Made by a program: the position numbers and the translations under genes. A stretch of DNA of 64,000 nt from Stenopsyche tienmushanensis (Eukaryota; Arthropoda; Insecta; Trichoptera; Stenopsychidae), in contig WACJ01000185.1 of the NCBI GenBank assembly GCA_008973525.1, positions 124,001 through 188,000 on the forward strand, in the 5' to 3' direction. Below the pieces are notes generated by a model, which worked only from the letters and a program-made list of their open reading frames with translations, ran no database searches and was not told the origin of the DNA. Shown piece by piece: positions 11,894-25,440 of this stretch; the stretch's first letter is position 1, and each line of letters starts with the position of its first letter.

Positions 11894-12804
11894 TTAGGTT
11901 GTCCCATAAGTTTTTTTCGCAAATTAACACAGATCTAATCATAGCCATGGTTGAAGAAAACCCGCGATATACTGTTCGCGAAATAGCTAACAAGTTAGAA
12001 ATTCCACGAACATCAGTCCATAATCATCTGACAAAATTGGGCTTCATCAATCGTTCAAATGTGTGACTTCCTCATCAACTGACGGACTCAAATAAACTTC
12101 AGCGTATTTCAACATGCGATCTTCTTCTCCAACGACATAATAGCCAACCTTTTTTGAAGAGACTTGTCACTGGAGGTAAAAGTTGGATACTCTATGAGAA
12201 TATCCAACGTAAACGGTCTTGGACCAAGCTTTAACTGTAGCTAAACCTGGCCTACTTCCAAAAAAAGTTTTGCTATGCATTTGATTGGATTGGAAGGGGG
12301 TAGTTTATTATGAGCTACTTCAGCAAGATGAAACGATCAATTCAACAAAATATTGTTTCCAACTAGACAATCTAAAGGATGCAATTGCCAGAAAACGGCC
12401 AGAATTAGCAAACAGATGAGGCGTTGTTTTTCATCATGATAACGCCAGGCCTCATGTGTCTTTGCTTATCAGAAATAAATTATTATCATTTGACTGTGAC
12501 GGGATGTTTTACTTCATCCTCTATACTCTCTGGACATTGCCCCTTCAGATTATTATTTGTTTATTTCATTGAAAAATTCTTTACGTGGTAAAAATTTTAA
12601 TTCAAAAAATTATATAAAAATGTACCTTGATCAATATTTTACCAACAAACCTAAGAAATTTTGACAAGAAGGCATTATGAGGCCTCCGGAGAGATGGAGA
12701 AAGGTAATAGAATAGAATGAATCATATATTATTCAATAAATTTTGATGTATTGTAATACAAATTATTGTTTATGAAAACGAAAGAAACTAATGGGACATC
12801 CTAA
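11894..12804 (+). mobile_element. mariner element, lineage A, internally deleted
   Basis: Complete ends: left inverted repeat TTAGGTTGTCCCATAAGTTT, right end the inverse with a few mismatches (TTAGGATGTCCCATTAGTTT), flanked by TA on both sides (11892-11893 and 12805-12806). It is 911 bp, against about 1.3 kb for a full mariner. The remaining reading frame starts at ATG 11947 with a helix-turn-helix part (YTVREIANKLEIPRTSV). The signature Trp of the WVPHEL motif is a TGA stop. HDNARPH, which carries the second catalytic Asp, is readable at 12435-12455, and the final DD34D Asp region (SDY-type) follows after frameshifts. Many stops: dead copy. Confidence 0.93.
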
Positions 12805-12806
12805 TA

Positions 12807-12834
12807 TTTCGGAAATATCTTAATATTTCCGAAA
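12807..12834. repeat. Perfect 12-bp-arm hairpin beside mariner
   Basis: TTTCGGAAATAT, loop CTTA, ATATTTCCGAAA. It starts directly after the TA target-site copy of the mariner at 11894-12804. Confidence 0.75.
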
Positions 12835-13185
12835 GATATTAAATATTTAGTATCACATCATCAGCATCAAAGATCTTATTAGTAATTAATTAAATTTAAT
12901 CTTAATTGTTCTTATCTTATCTTTGAAGAATCAGTCGTTGAAACGTCTTAATGTTATGATGGTAGTTTTTAAGATCTTTTTGTTCTTCATATTTTTCAAA
13001 TTAATTGATATTATTATTTTTAATTTGTTGTAAAAAAATGAAAAATATAAATATTATTCATTCTCTAAAAATATTTAGCCTTGGGCCTTGAGTTCAGGAT
13101 ACTAATTCACTTTATTAATGCTCGTTCTTTAGAATTTATGTAGTTTAAATTAGATTTAAGCTAGGCTAGCCTAATTTAGATTTAA

Positions 13186-13775
13186 GGGACATTTCTACCT
13201 TGTTGGGCCTAAAAAAGATCTATTTTTTTAATGCAAAAAGTATTAAATATAGAATATTGATATTTAATACGTTGACTAGGCGATCTTTATTAAATATAAA
13301 AATATTTTTTAAGGTTTGACAAATTATAGTAGTGGGGAGTGGAAGGAGCCACGTATGTCGATGGATGAGCGATGACATTCTTCACCATGGAAATCCTACG
13401 TCCTGAACAGATGATTTGTAGCAAAAAAATTAAACATATTTTTACTTTGTATAATATATTGTATAGTATAGACTATAATTAGGAAGAAATATTGGAAAAT
13501 AAAAAAAATAGTGAGCGATCGAAAAAAAATTGTGTTTTTACCATCATTTTTTGTACTTTTTTGTTCATTAAATAAAGACTTTTACATATTTTTGGATAAT
13601 TGTAATCTATACAATGAATACGTTTATTATACACGTGTTTGCCAAATTTCATAAAGAATGCTCATCCAGGGCGTGTGGGAGCACTTCCATGAGCTTGGAA
13701 AATGTAGTTTCGATAAAAACGCATTTAAAGTTTCTTTTTTCCTCAAGTCAAAAACCAACAAGGTAGAAACGTCCC
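13186..13775. mobile_element. TTAA-flanked MITE with long inverted repeats (piggyBac-like)
   Basis: Left GGGACATTTCTACC... and right inverse GGGACGTTTCTACC... pair over about 21 bases with one mismatch, flanked by TTAA at 13182-13185 and 13776-13779. The 590 bp interior is AT-rich with one GC-richer patch (13335-13420) and no transposase. TTAA target sites are the hallmark of piggyBac elements, although the terminal GGG is unusual for that family. Confidence 0.75.
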
Positions 13776-16422
13776 TTAAATTTTCAAAATAATATAATTA
13801 AAGTATGGCTGAATAAATACTGCAAACTGCTTATAAAGACAGAACAGACCAAAAATTATAGCAAAGGTCATTGCAAACGTATACAACTTTGATATGATAT
13901 AAGTTGAATTCCGACAAAAAAAAATAGTTGTATCCTAACGGTTGATTATTTGTTGGGCAATACTTGTGTCTATCTATCAATGCGAAATCCATCTAAAAAA
14001 ATAAGGCCAAAACGCACGACGTGCGAAAGTGAACGACCTCGTCAATTCAAGTCGATAAAAAGCTTTAAAATCAATTTTTCGATGTAAAAATAAGCAAACG
14101 TTTTAGCATCATTTTACCTTTTGGTTCAAAATTTAAGCAACAAAGTCGCTAGATGTACTCTCAATCTTGCCAGTCTAGGCTCCATTATTGACCAGCCTTC
14201 ACCTCAATATGATGCATGTGCTCTCATATACATTGTCGGGTTATAAAGAATGGTAACCGATAGATGCTTTAAACCCCGCGAGCCCTACATAAGACGATAA
14301 TTTATAGCATGCCAAATAAAATGTATATTGCTAAAATTACGAACTACATGCTTCGCGCAGACTCCTTCTCGTGTCAAAGGCCAATATACAATTTGTTGGA
14401 AATTTTTCATTTTTTTAACTGTGCAAACACGCAGAATTCCACAGCACACGCATAGCTAAGTCTCTCTATGCGATCGAATCATACAAGTTAAACAAATAAC
14501 GCCACGAATATATAATTATTGTTTAGTATGCGAATGAGACATGTGAGAGTGCGATTATTTAGAATGATGCTTTTCAAATGTGTCTCATCATACGTGATCG
14601 ATACATGAATAATTTCGATCGATTAAATCATCGAATTGAAATGTCTACAATTATTGTACGACGGATTTGTCAAATATTTGGCGCGAAAATTATTATTGAC
14701 TTTCAGAGACATCTATACGACGTCACCGAAACTAGCGACGATCTCGCGTAAAATTATTGACATTTGGTTGCAATATTAAATATTCAAACCATTATTTTCA
14801 AATAAAAATATTTAATATAATTTTTTAAGGGATGTTTAAAATATTTCCTATAATATTTATGAATGCTTAATTTTTAATGGATAAAATGAATTTTATATAT
14901 TCAAAAATTCTAATTGTTAGTGTGTTTATACTGCCATCTATGAAATTACGGTGTAACTTTTCCAATTAAATTTAATATACATTTTGTGGTACGTATTATA
15001 TCGTGTGCATTAAAAACACCCCATTATCGATTGGGGTGCTTTATAAAACATAATATTATCTTAACAAATAAAACATTTATTACAATCACATTGATAATAT
15101 TATAATTTATCGGTTGCAATTTATAGAATTGTTGTTAATAACGCACAAAAATGCAATATTACATTCTGTACAAAAATACATTGTGCACATCGAAAATTTT
15201 AGATTGAAGCCCAAATTTTTTTGAACATTGCCAATCATTTCAGAGCGTCACCACAAAAATAATTATGCAACATTTTACGAGTATATCCGGATTTGGCGTC
15301 ACATGTTCCACAAAATTCATCTAAAAGTGCAAAAAACGTGACACTTCATGCTCGACTTGTTTTCCATATGAAAATTAGATATTTTACAGTTATATCAATG
15401 CGAAACGAAAATCGCAAAATTATGCATGTCCAAATCATTAACACATTCTTGACATCATATCATCAATGCATCGATCGTCAAAAAACTGGTATTTAATGAG
15501 TGTATGTTATTGTTTATATTTTATAGTTGTGACTTTCGCATTTTTTTGGTCTTGTATTACTCATTTATGTTGAATGGCTCGTAATGTGTATTTTGGAGTA
15601 CTTTGGATGCAAAAAATGAAAGGATGATTGCAATTAAATGAAATCAGATCTCCCAAAATGAAAATGAAAACGAAATTAAACGACGACAAAAATTTAACGA
15701 TGGGAAAAATTTCTCCCGTGCAATTGTCCATTTCGAATGCAATGTCGTGTGCCCAATAAAGAAAAAATATAATTTTCTTTTGCACCACTGCGACGTTTTA
15801 AATCAGATAGTGTCACCGTCGACAGCCAAATGATTGGAATAATAATGGTGTCCGTTTAAAAATTTCAATTTATACAGGTCGATTGTAAAATTCTAATATT
15901 CATTACGCCTTTCACGCACTTTCTTTCTTACAAATTCGACCAATAAAGTCACGTTATGCCATTCATCTTATTATTTTCCCATAGCGTTTAAACTTGTCAT
16001 ATTATTTCTTAACAATGGATTATAACAACGGTTCAATACACTGCACTCTAAAATTTAAAAATTTCGCCGAACTTTTTAGGGTTATCTTGATTTTATCCAT
16101 GGATCCATTGGCTTTCTTTTTTTTTACTTATAATTCCGGTTTAATTTCGATTAATTCGTTAATAAGATTTCAGAGCATATCTAAAAATATTGAACACCAT
16201 TGATGCAATACATTTATATTTATATAAAATATTCTTCAATCTGTAGTCCATGAATCGGTGCTAATTTGCTAAAAATATTTAAAATATGCTAACTGATGCA
16301 AATGAAGAGTAAATAAAGCCTTATTGGATATTAAGAATAAAAATTATTAAAGATTAGTTTTAATAAAACCGATTACAGTAAACTATTCTAGGTTTTCTGG
16401 TCATTTTAAATTAAAGCATAGC
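13776..16422. other. Intronic DNA, nothing recognised
   Basis: Only short chance frames, and a small hairpin at 15019-15040 (CACCCC/GGGGTG). Confidence 0.45.
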
Positions 16423-16464
16423 AATTTAAATACTTTTTAAAAAAGTTTAAAAAGTATTTAAATT
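16423..16464. repeat. Perfect 19-bp inverted repeat, 4-base loop
   Basis: AATTTAAATACTTTTTAAA (16423-16441), loop AAAG, then the exact reverse complement (16446-16464). AT-only arms apart from one C/G pair. Confidence 0.9.
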
Positions 16465-16608
16465 AATAATCAATTTCTCCGTATAGTTAAGATGAAAATT
16501 TAAAGAAAGAATTTATTTGTTATCTTGACTTTATCTAGATGGAATTAGTACTGATCATTCTTGAAAATCGTATGAGAGTAAATAATCTTGCAGTGTTTCG
16601 TATGATTT

Positions 16609-17296
16609 TTAGAACCTTGATTTTCCAGATTTTCGATTATCCTAAATGAAATTAAAATATATATATAAATTGTGTCCACTTTTGCTAACGTGCGTGATGG
16701 ATTGCATATTACGAAGTTTACTAATTGTTTATTATCAGAAGATGGAAGCTCAGAGCGAAATGTTATGAAAATATTAGGAAATACAGAAGTTGAGGAGTGT
16801 ATTTTTATGTGGTTCATACAAAGACGATCAACTGGACAAGCAATATCTGGTCTATTACTGTGTGAAAAAGCAATATTTTTCAATACAAAATTAAATGGAG
16901 ATTCTACCTTCAAAGCAAGTTCGAGCTAACTTGAAAAACTCAAATGATGACATGGTATCAGAGAACTTGAAGTTCATGGGGAAAAGCTTACTACTGACAG
17001 ACATTCAGCAAACACATTAATTCACACGTTGGAGCTATTTGCGGAGTTGGAAAGATTCGACGAAGAGTTTATATAGCTGATAAGATCAGCTTAAACTGGA
17101 AAAAAAGATGATGTAGATGACGAAGATGATGTAACCAAGTGGTTAAATTGAGATGCAAACGATCCTGGATTGCAATTTTACAAAAATTATTCATATCACT
17201 GTCTTTCCCTGTCAATTATGATTATTTTCGATTATCCGGATTTCCGTTATCTGGACTACTTTCATCCCCAATTAGTTCGGAAAATCGAGGTTCTAT
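16609..17296 (+). mobile_element. Internally deleted Tigger/pogo element
   Basis: Ends: AGAACCTTGATTTTCC near 16611 and the inverse AGAACCTCGATTTTCC ending at 17294, matching pogo-type termini (CAGTAGAACCTCGATTTTCC). The plus strand carries the N-terminal CENP-B-like DNA-binding part of the transposase (frame from 16672: RKVMK-like RNVMKILGNTEVEE, then WFIQRRSTGQAISG and FFNTKLNGDSTFKASS), followed, after stops, by HGIRELEVHGEK and RFDEEFI. The DDE domain is mostly deleted, and the sequence jumps to an acidic DDVDDEDDVTKWLN tail. The antisense ORF at 16545-16913 is a shadow. Confidence 0.85.
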
Positions 17297-18796
17297 AGTA
17301 TTCGTTTTCAGGGGTTAAGTACAAATATTTTTCACTGATTAAAAAAATGGACGTATTCAAAGGATGATGAGATTTTGAGTCCCGGATTAAAATATAGGAT
17401 TTGGATTTGGAGGATTTGCTGCTGGTGTTTGCATAGTGAAAAAAATATATTCAATATAATAAGCCAATATTTATGAAAAGTAGCTAAATGCGTATAATTG
17501 TTATCTCCGGATCGATAAACCATTAGTGGAAGATAAAATTTAAAAAATAATGATTCTGGTGTCTAGACGTCGTGAATAGTAAAGATTCATCTCTCACAAA
17601 CACAACTTCAACCATGTATACAAAAATATTCTACGCTCTAAGCAAAGCAGCTAAAATATTTATAGTAGTAAATTTAATAAATAAAATACTCCTAATTTTT
17701 TCCTGTTTATCCCGGTTCACAGGTGCATTAAAACTTCAAGATGGCTGATATAAATCACATGTTAAATAAAATAGTTAGACTTATGGAATAATATCTGGCT
17801 TTGGAATCAATCTCTTGTTATTGAAAGTATGGAGTTTTTTGCAAAAATTGGTAATGCATTGTCTTTTTTTTCTTTGCACAATGTAAAAGAAGAAAATTAT
17901 GATATTTGATTTAAAATCATTTTATAACAAAATTCAAGAAAACCGCAAATGCTGTGCGATATATTGATGGAGTTCCGGGAAAATCTACAAATTTATCCTC
18001 TTTCTTTAGGCGTGTTACGATGTGATTCCCATTTTATTTGCATGTTTTTTAAATGACGGTACAGATTTTTATATATATTTACACCAGCGGCTAAAAGGAC
18101 TACCACAATTTTATATTATGGTTGGCTTTTTCCTTATTATTGAAGATCGATCATTATGAACGCAGAAGTTTAAGGAAGAGCATGGGATACAAATTCTTTA
18201 TTTTTTTTCTTTAATAGAAAACTCTAGGATTTAGCAATTATTTTGCAGAGTGATATTTAAGGCCATAAGAAAGAGAGGACTTGTTTGAGTCGTGATTTGA
18301 TCCATAGCCACTGAAGCAATTATACTTAAATATAATATACCCCATCGTCAATATGTACAGTTGATACAGTAGCTTAAGTTGAGAATTAAATTATAAATTA
18401 AAAATAATGATAATTTCACAAATCCTTGATCCTCTCCTATTCAAATAATCCTATTCCAATTTATCCACTTGAAAAATTCTTCCCTTGGAATCACCAACGT
18501 CTGATAACGGATATGATTCCACGAGAAGATTGATCGATTAAATTGATAACACTTGATCTGGCAGACCTTGTATATATTTTTGTTATACACGTATCACTGC
18601 CGCTATCTTGTTGAGTTGCTTCCTTTCCCATCGGGTTGTGATTTATCACCTGATTGTAAATTGTCTTCTTTAACAAAGCAAATCATTTATAGATCTTTTG
18701 CTAAAGAATTCCAAGCATGATAGATTATCGTAATTCTTCTGCCATGTCGTTTAAGTTTTTTTGCTAAAAGAATATTGGATCATAATAACACATTAA

Positions 18797-19090
18797 CTAC
18801 GGGGGTACTTTATATTCTGACGAGGAAAATGTTATAATTTTTAGTATAGTGATCATATGAAAATATTTTTTTAAAATAATATTTCACCATCGGTCTATCA
18901 CTTACAAATTTGTAATTTAGTTAAAATGATTGTCATACATGTTATTTAATTTTTTTAATGTTTTAAAAATATTTTAAAAATCAGAAAAGTATCATTTCAA
19001 GTGATAAATGAGTAATAGATCATATTTGAGACACAGTTCATAAAAATATGCTTCCCGCATGTAATCATCAGTCGACATAGTTCCCTGCAT
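18797..19090. mobile_element. Short TTAA-flanked MITE
   Basis: The left end CTACGGGGGTACTTTATATT and the inverse right end ATGCAGGGAACTATGTCG share an imperfect terminal repeat. TTAA copies lie at 18793-18796 and 19091-19094, inside an extended ACATTAA/TTAATGT. No coding content. Confidence 0.5.
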
Positions 19091-20177
19091 TTAATGTGTT
19101 AATATTTATCCAAAAGATAAGAATTGTTTTGGCACCGGAATATTAACAATCGGTTATATTTTTCTACCGTGAATTTGCGATGTCGTTCTTGGCAGAGCAT
19201 ACGAACAAACCATGTGATATTTGTTAGTTTGGAAGAAAGAAAAGGACCGAAATTTCAAGCTCGATAATTCACGGATACTCTAAGAAGAGTGAGCGTTGCG
19301 AAAAGATAATGAGTTAATACAGGTTAACGTCCCGGCAGACAGAAGATTTTCTGCATAATTCATTGAGTGTTTACGTATTCTGCTTGCGGCTCGTCTACGT
19401 GTGGACTGTACAAGAAAAAAGCATATTTGTGACGAGGCTAACGAACATTCCTACCAGTCGGTAATTATGCGTAATGAACTTTTAATACAATGGAATAATT
19501 GAAATGTGGGAGTCATCGCCTGGTTGTCTACGACTGATCAACTCTTCAATGGACCAGATCATTCCTAGAAGAATTTATCACACGTGCATGATCATATGTA
19601 TCAGAACAAAGACGATCTAAGAGCAAGGACAGCCGTTGGTAAAAGCCTCATCGGTGGTGATGTCATCCGTGTTTGAGAATCTCAAACTGGACAAGGCCAA
19701 GTAAAAGATTGACTTAGAATACAAGTGCATTGCTTAGTCAAATAAATTTCATACCAGTTCAGAGATTCTCCTCTTTTACAACGGAAGATAAGAGAAACAC
19801 CTTAGCTCTAAATGCAAGCCAGAGTAATGTAGAGTTTGTGTAGAGGAAACGGTATAATATTTTAAATGCATATCATATTACATATATGGAATGATAATGA
19901 ATTTCCAAGAAAATATTTATACTTATGAGTTAGATATAAATCTACAAAATGCTTAAAAGTAACATTAGAAGGCATGCCACACGATAACCAAATACAAATG
20001 GAACACAAATCTTAGCTGATAAAATGGATTGTATTTAATGGGATACATCATCTTTGATTTGAGATGATGTTGTAATTATAGAAAAAGCAATAGAGCTCAA
20101 AATAAAAATAACACATGGACAAAAGAAGTGATGAAAATATATTCAAAGAACATGTTAGACAATCATATTAATGAGGT

Positions 20178-20260
20178 ACTGTTGGGTTCAAATCAAGATT
20201 GTAGAAGAAATTTTACCTATACCACAAAAAATGGTAAATCTTAATTATTTACATTTATAA
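20178..20260 (+). repeat. SINE fragment (B box region)
   Basis: GTTGGGTTCAAATCAAGATT continues as in other copies of the tRNA-derived SINE, with ACCTATACCACAAAAAATGG downstream. The A-box half is degraded. Confidence 0.5.
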
Positions 20261-20349
20261 TTAATAAAGCCTGTGAATGACAAATTTGCAAAAATTCATA
20301 AACCACCATTCATAAACCCTCTTCTTCCTTGAGTATTGCTATTCAAATA

Positions 20350-20780
20350 CAGTAGACCCACGATAATTCGACAAACTCTTTGCAAGACGATGTCGCATTG
20401 TCCAATTTGTCGGATTATAGAGTACTGCCCCCGATTTCCTTGTAGTCCGAAACTTTTTGAAAAGAATTACTTGTAATTCGAAAAAATGATAAATGGTGAG
20501 ATATAAATAAACACAGGGTTTCATTTTATAGAAAAAAAAAATAGAAAGAAAATAAAAAGCCTGTTATCGTCATCAAACATATCCCATGACGATTTGTGAA
20601 TCGTTTTGACTATTTCGTTGCTGAAGATGTAACGCGGATTTTTTTAGAAATGGCCAAATATTGTGTGCTATCAAAAAGTGTTTATTTATTTATGTACAAG
20701 CTTCATACACGCTGCGACGGTCCTGACAGACAAGTGGATTTGTACGACGATACGTGGCGGACAAGCAAATATAGCATCTA
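20350..20780. mobile_element. Tigger/pogo-like terminal region
   Basis: CAGTAGACCCACGATAATTC at 20350 is a typical pogo/Tigger terminus, followed by TTGTCGGATTATAGAGTACT. The right limit is uncertain. At 20731-20780 there is a segment (CGACGATACGTGG, then CGGACAAGCAAATATAGC) whose inverse recurs at 25441-25493. Confidence 0.5.
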
Positions 20781-22767
20781 AGTAAATGAATATTTTAAAT
20801 TAGCTCATTACTCAAAGGATTAAGCGTACACTACGGAAGGTATCTAATAATATCCTTATTAAACAATTTTAAAAAAATCGCAAAAATTTAATCTCAAATA
20901 TTTAGACTATTTTCCAAATGCACATTTTAAAAAAAGCAAATAAGCATATCTCAAAATATAATAAGCGAATGTTCACGAGTGTTTAAAAAAATCTGCGCAT
21001 GGAAAAGTATATTTTTGTTTGTGGTTGCTTTGTGGTTTTTAATCGTATTAAAATGAAATATATTAAGCACTCCAATGGTGATCATAGGATGTAATGACAG
21101 ATAAATGTAGTATATTATTTGTATCAAATGTAGTGTTATAACTGGGAAACATCCATGAATCATTTTGTTGCAGGAATTATTTTGATTAATGGTTTTAAGT
21201 CAACAATAAAAATAAACATGCAATTAGATAACGTTTCTTCCTTGATGTACCATATCCATGATTAAAAATTGGCAAAACCTCATATGATACTTCTATAGGA
21301 AAAAATATTTGAGATCGTTTGAGATTGAGATGATTTTAAGATCATCGATTTTCAAAATCAATCAATATATATCAGGAATATTTCACATTCACAATCTGAA
21401 TTTGAAGACGAACTTTTATGAAATTTCAAATTTCAGGGACTAACACACTATATCAAATATTCCGTCAACTACTCATATTTTATTGTTTGATTATTACCCA
21501 GAAATGATTATGTATACTGAATTAAACCAGTAATGATTTTTTTCCGTGGTTAGATTTATGCAATTCAGCTGTTTAAATATTTACAAGTATGACGGGCGTA
21601 TGTAAAATGAGTGCGTATAAAAAAAAATCAAACAAGACTTTATTATCGTTGCTTGCAGCTCATGCAGTTTTCCTGGATAGCAAACTATCCCGGAAATGCT
21701 AACATTCCTGTAGATTATTTAGAACCTTGCGTTATAAAATAAACATTTTAGCACATCGGCATTTTTAAGCTTTTACATTACGTTATATGTTGGACGCTCT
21801 GTGTCTTATATAAATTAGCAATTATGGCAATAAAAAGTAGATTGCTTCGTATGTTTATATATAGAATTATGTTGATAAAACCAATATGGAATAACAAGAA
21901 GCAAACTTTCTATATTCTTCATTCGATAATAATTAACTGAGATTAGTCGTCCATGACATCTGATCAGACTGCTCTTACGGAATTGTGAGAATATCCGGAG
22001 TAAATCTCAAAACCGAAATCTAATACGGGAAACTGTGATAATATATTTTGAAATCATATTCAGCGTCATAAATATAAGTCATAATGCATCGGTGAAAGTA
22101 TCAAATCGAATATTAAACGATCTAGTAAGATGGAATTGACTCATCGAATTTCAATGCATAATTGTAGTTCAACATACTTAATTGGACAATCATAGATTGT
22201 ATCATTTACGATTGACATCGAGCAACATAAATAGCTGCTTTCATTAACTATATTAAAGATGCAACATATAACTAATGATATAATCGTGCACGAATAAAAA
22301 TATGTCCAAAAAATTTAGAACAGTGTGTGGCCATAAGAAATCATGGATCTATTCAGATATCAACATATCTGCAGAGGGGAAATGATTTTTTCCCCTTCAT
22401 TTAATGGAGTAACGATCTTGAATATTTTTCAAATTTGAATTCATGAATTCAGTGGTAAAAATATCAATAAATAGAAAGTGAACCTATAACCATTATTATA
22501 CGTATTCTAGAATGACTCGTTTATTTGCGTGCAGCACGTTCATCACCAGATTCAATGCTATCATCAGGTAAATGGCAGCTTTATCATGCATCAAATTTTC
22601 ATTATTAATATACAAACGTTTTATAAATTCATAATAGTTCAAGGCATCGAACCCAAACTGAACCGAAAACCGATCATCGGTAAAACCGTTATTTTTGTCG
22701 GAACTAAATCGTTTCGATTTTTTTTTTCGGTTCAGTACACGTCTTACACGTGTCCATTGTGTCCATA

Positions 22768-22790
22768 TCACTCAATAAGTTCGTGGGATA
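22768..22790 (+). repeat. CACTCAATAAGTTCGT MITE end
   Basis: ATCACTCAATAAGTTCGTGG here matches both ends of the short MITE at 41256-41355. A single end; a degraded copy. Confidence 0.4.
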
Positions 22791-22908
22791 TTATTTTTGA
22801 AGAAATTGTGAAAAAATTTCATCAAATCAATAAGAAAAAAGTATAATATTTATTTGATTGTAGTCATTTGATAATACAATAATATTGTGATCAACCCAAA
22901 TGTCAGCT

Positions 22909-23012
22909 TGTAATCTTGTAATTGTAATCTTGTAATCTTGTAATCTTGTAATCTTGTAATCTTGTAATCTTGTAATCTTGTAATCTTGTAAGCTTGTAAT
23001 CTTGTAAGCTTG
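22909..23012. repeat. Octamer tandem array (CTTGTAAT)n
   Basis: About twelve near-perfect copies of CTTGTAAT, with an early frame slip (AATTGTAAT) and AGCTTGTA variants at the right end. Confidence 0.95.
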
Positions 23013-23212
23013 TAATTTATTATGTGTTTTGTTTAGCTTATCTATTTTTATGTTTTATATTTATGCACTTAGACTGGGACTCCCAGATTTCAAATTTTTC
23101 ATTAATATTTTTTACTCCAAGCTGAGACTTTCAAACTTTCAGCCAATAAACATTAAATCAATATCCTTTCGTTTAATAAATTATATGATTATACAGGATG
23201 TTTACACAACAA

Positions 23213-23407
23213 CTATATTATGTAACTGTAGTTGTCTGACGTAGCATTTCTTATTTCATTTTTGCAAACAAAGAAATCCAGTGGTGTCAGGTCTGAAGAC
23301 AGTGTGAACCACGGAATAGGGCATGTCCCCGGACAAATAAATCCAGTGGTGTCAGATCGGGAGACCGTGCGACCCACGGAATAGGGCTGCCAAAATTGAC
23401 TTTTCAA
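23213..23407 (-). pseudogene. IS630/mariner-type transposase tail, internally duplicated
   Basis: The minus strand reads SSDLTPLDFFVCKN, resembling the SPDLTPLDFFLWG motif common in insect IS630/Tc1/mariner-group transposases. A 65-bp unit is tandemly repeated (from 23276 and from 23341), so the motif occurs twice: once as SDTTGFIC-like in a shifted frame, once intact. No full element was found. Confidence 0.55.
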
Positions 23408-25440
23408 AAATGCTACTTGAGGTGGCGAATTTGAACAAAATTTGTAAATAAATTTAATAAAAACATCTTAAACATAAAAAAAAAAATTAACCCTGGCTCT
23501 GCCAAACTGGAACCCCTCCAAGTTTAACAATTTATTAAATTATTTGTATGACATGTAGGATATCGTTGAAAAGGGATTTTTATTATAATTGTTGCTTAAT
23601 GTTAACTCTAAAATTTTGCAATTTTTTTCTAAATAAATTCGATTAAATAAATTGTAAATTCATAGTCCCTACGCAGAAGCAAGATTGAAAAATAGTACTA
23701 ACGTTAACTAACTAACGATTCATCGATGATTAATGATAGTAAACTTGACAATATTATTCATATGAAATGCTTGTTATAAAAGAAGGAATGAAATGTTCTA
23801 AATTATCATGTATGTATCATGTGTCAGGAAAACAATCACTGATTACATCTGTGTTATTTTATAGGAATTTCTCCTAGGATTATGAAGCTGCATATTATGA
23901 AACAACCTCTCGCTGTCCGGATAGAAAGTATTCAGATTTAATTAAATTTAGTAACATTTTTTGATAAACAAGGCAGAATTTTAAATAATTCAAGAGATAA
24001 AAGTAGCAACATTGAATTTAGCCTGTCTTAAAATAGTTTAAGTGTTGCTGAATAAATTTAAAATCAAAGAATATCGTCCTAGTCGTTGGTGCGTGTTGTT
24101 TGAGGTTTCAACGGAGAGACGTTATCCGGCATAATTGGTGATTTCTGAGCAGATATCGCACAAAAAATATCCAAAGGAATGTGGTAAAATATCCTTCGTA
24201 GGGTGACCAAAATTTTATATAGAGATGAACAATATGTTATATTGATTTTTAAGCAGTATAAATGCAATAAAAGATAGATTGTGCTCAAAATTCGAAAATG
24301 TAAAAGCGTGCATTAATCGATTGCTTTGTGAATATGATTTACGATATTTGTTCAACTTCCGTAGAAATTTTAGAATAAATGGACATTAAGCAGATTGATG
24401 GCTTCATCCGCAAAGCAGTTTAAGTTGCTCTTCTTAGCTGTGCAATTATGATGAAAAAGCACCAATTAAATACTGCGCAATAATTGTGGTTTTGATCAAA
24501 AAGTAACCGTTGTTATAATTGAAAAGCAAAGAGAGCTGAAATATATTCATACGAAATTGTGTCAATTGCTTAAAAAAATAATAACGAATCCAAAGATTTA
24601 ATTAGGATACGTCATTGCAATTTCTTTTCAATTAATATTCTTGAAATTTTTCAGTCACATCGCGATTTTATGAATACAAAGCTTGACTCAGAAGTGTTCT
24701 ATTCCTCGTAAAAAAATATTACATTCATCCCTCGATGAGTCAGTTTTTTTTCTATTATGCTAGATCTCTTTATTGCGATCACGTCCATATTGTCATTTAA
24801 AAGGAAACCACTGATCGTCGACAAATTCGGCTACATCCTTTGTTACGTCCAAAGGCAGGATGAAAAATTCACAGGAACGCCAAGAAGCGACCGAAATATA
24901 TTACGAAAGAGCCGATGCGGATAAACGATGAAATTTGATTATATATCTAATGTTCTTTATCCATTTCATGGAATAAAAAATGACTCACAAATGTCGCAGC
25001 AATATGGTACATTTGTACAAGACATTGGAACATTGTTGCGGTTCAAAGAATGCAAAGACAGTACAAAATTTGCTGAGCTCTGCATACATTTTTTCGATAA
25101 GTACATTCTGATATTTCATTAAAAATATGTTTTTAATATCACACTTTCGATTCAATGAAAGAAACTCGATATTTTCTGCAAAAGTGGAACGTCAAATACC
25201 TGCTCAGGCTGTAATATATTCAATCAATCGTTATATAAATGTATATTGAGTAATTAGCATACATGCTATGACGGCTTTATTAACCCATTGAATACCAAAT
25301 TTTAGGCGATCTTATTTATTTGAAGGCAGGGCTACCACTTATATTATACTTAAATGATGTTTTATGATTATCGTTGTTGATATTATACTATATCAAATAC
25401 AAACATTTATTTATTATTTAAAATAATCATAAACTTAGAA
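23408..25440. other. Intronic DNA, nothing recognised
   Basis: AT-rich. TTAA followed by CCCATTGAATACC at 25280-25296 could be a lone piggyBac-like end. Confidence 0.4.

Noticed and set aside
16545..16913. 122-codon minus-strand ORF
   Set aside because: Antisense shadow of the Tigger DNA-binding domain read on the plus strand.
22909..23012. CRISPR-like array
   Set aside because: Eight-base tandem units with no spacers: a simple satellite in eukaryotic DNA.
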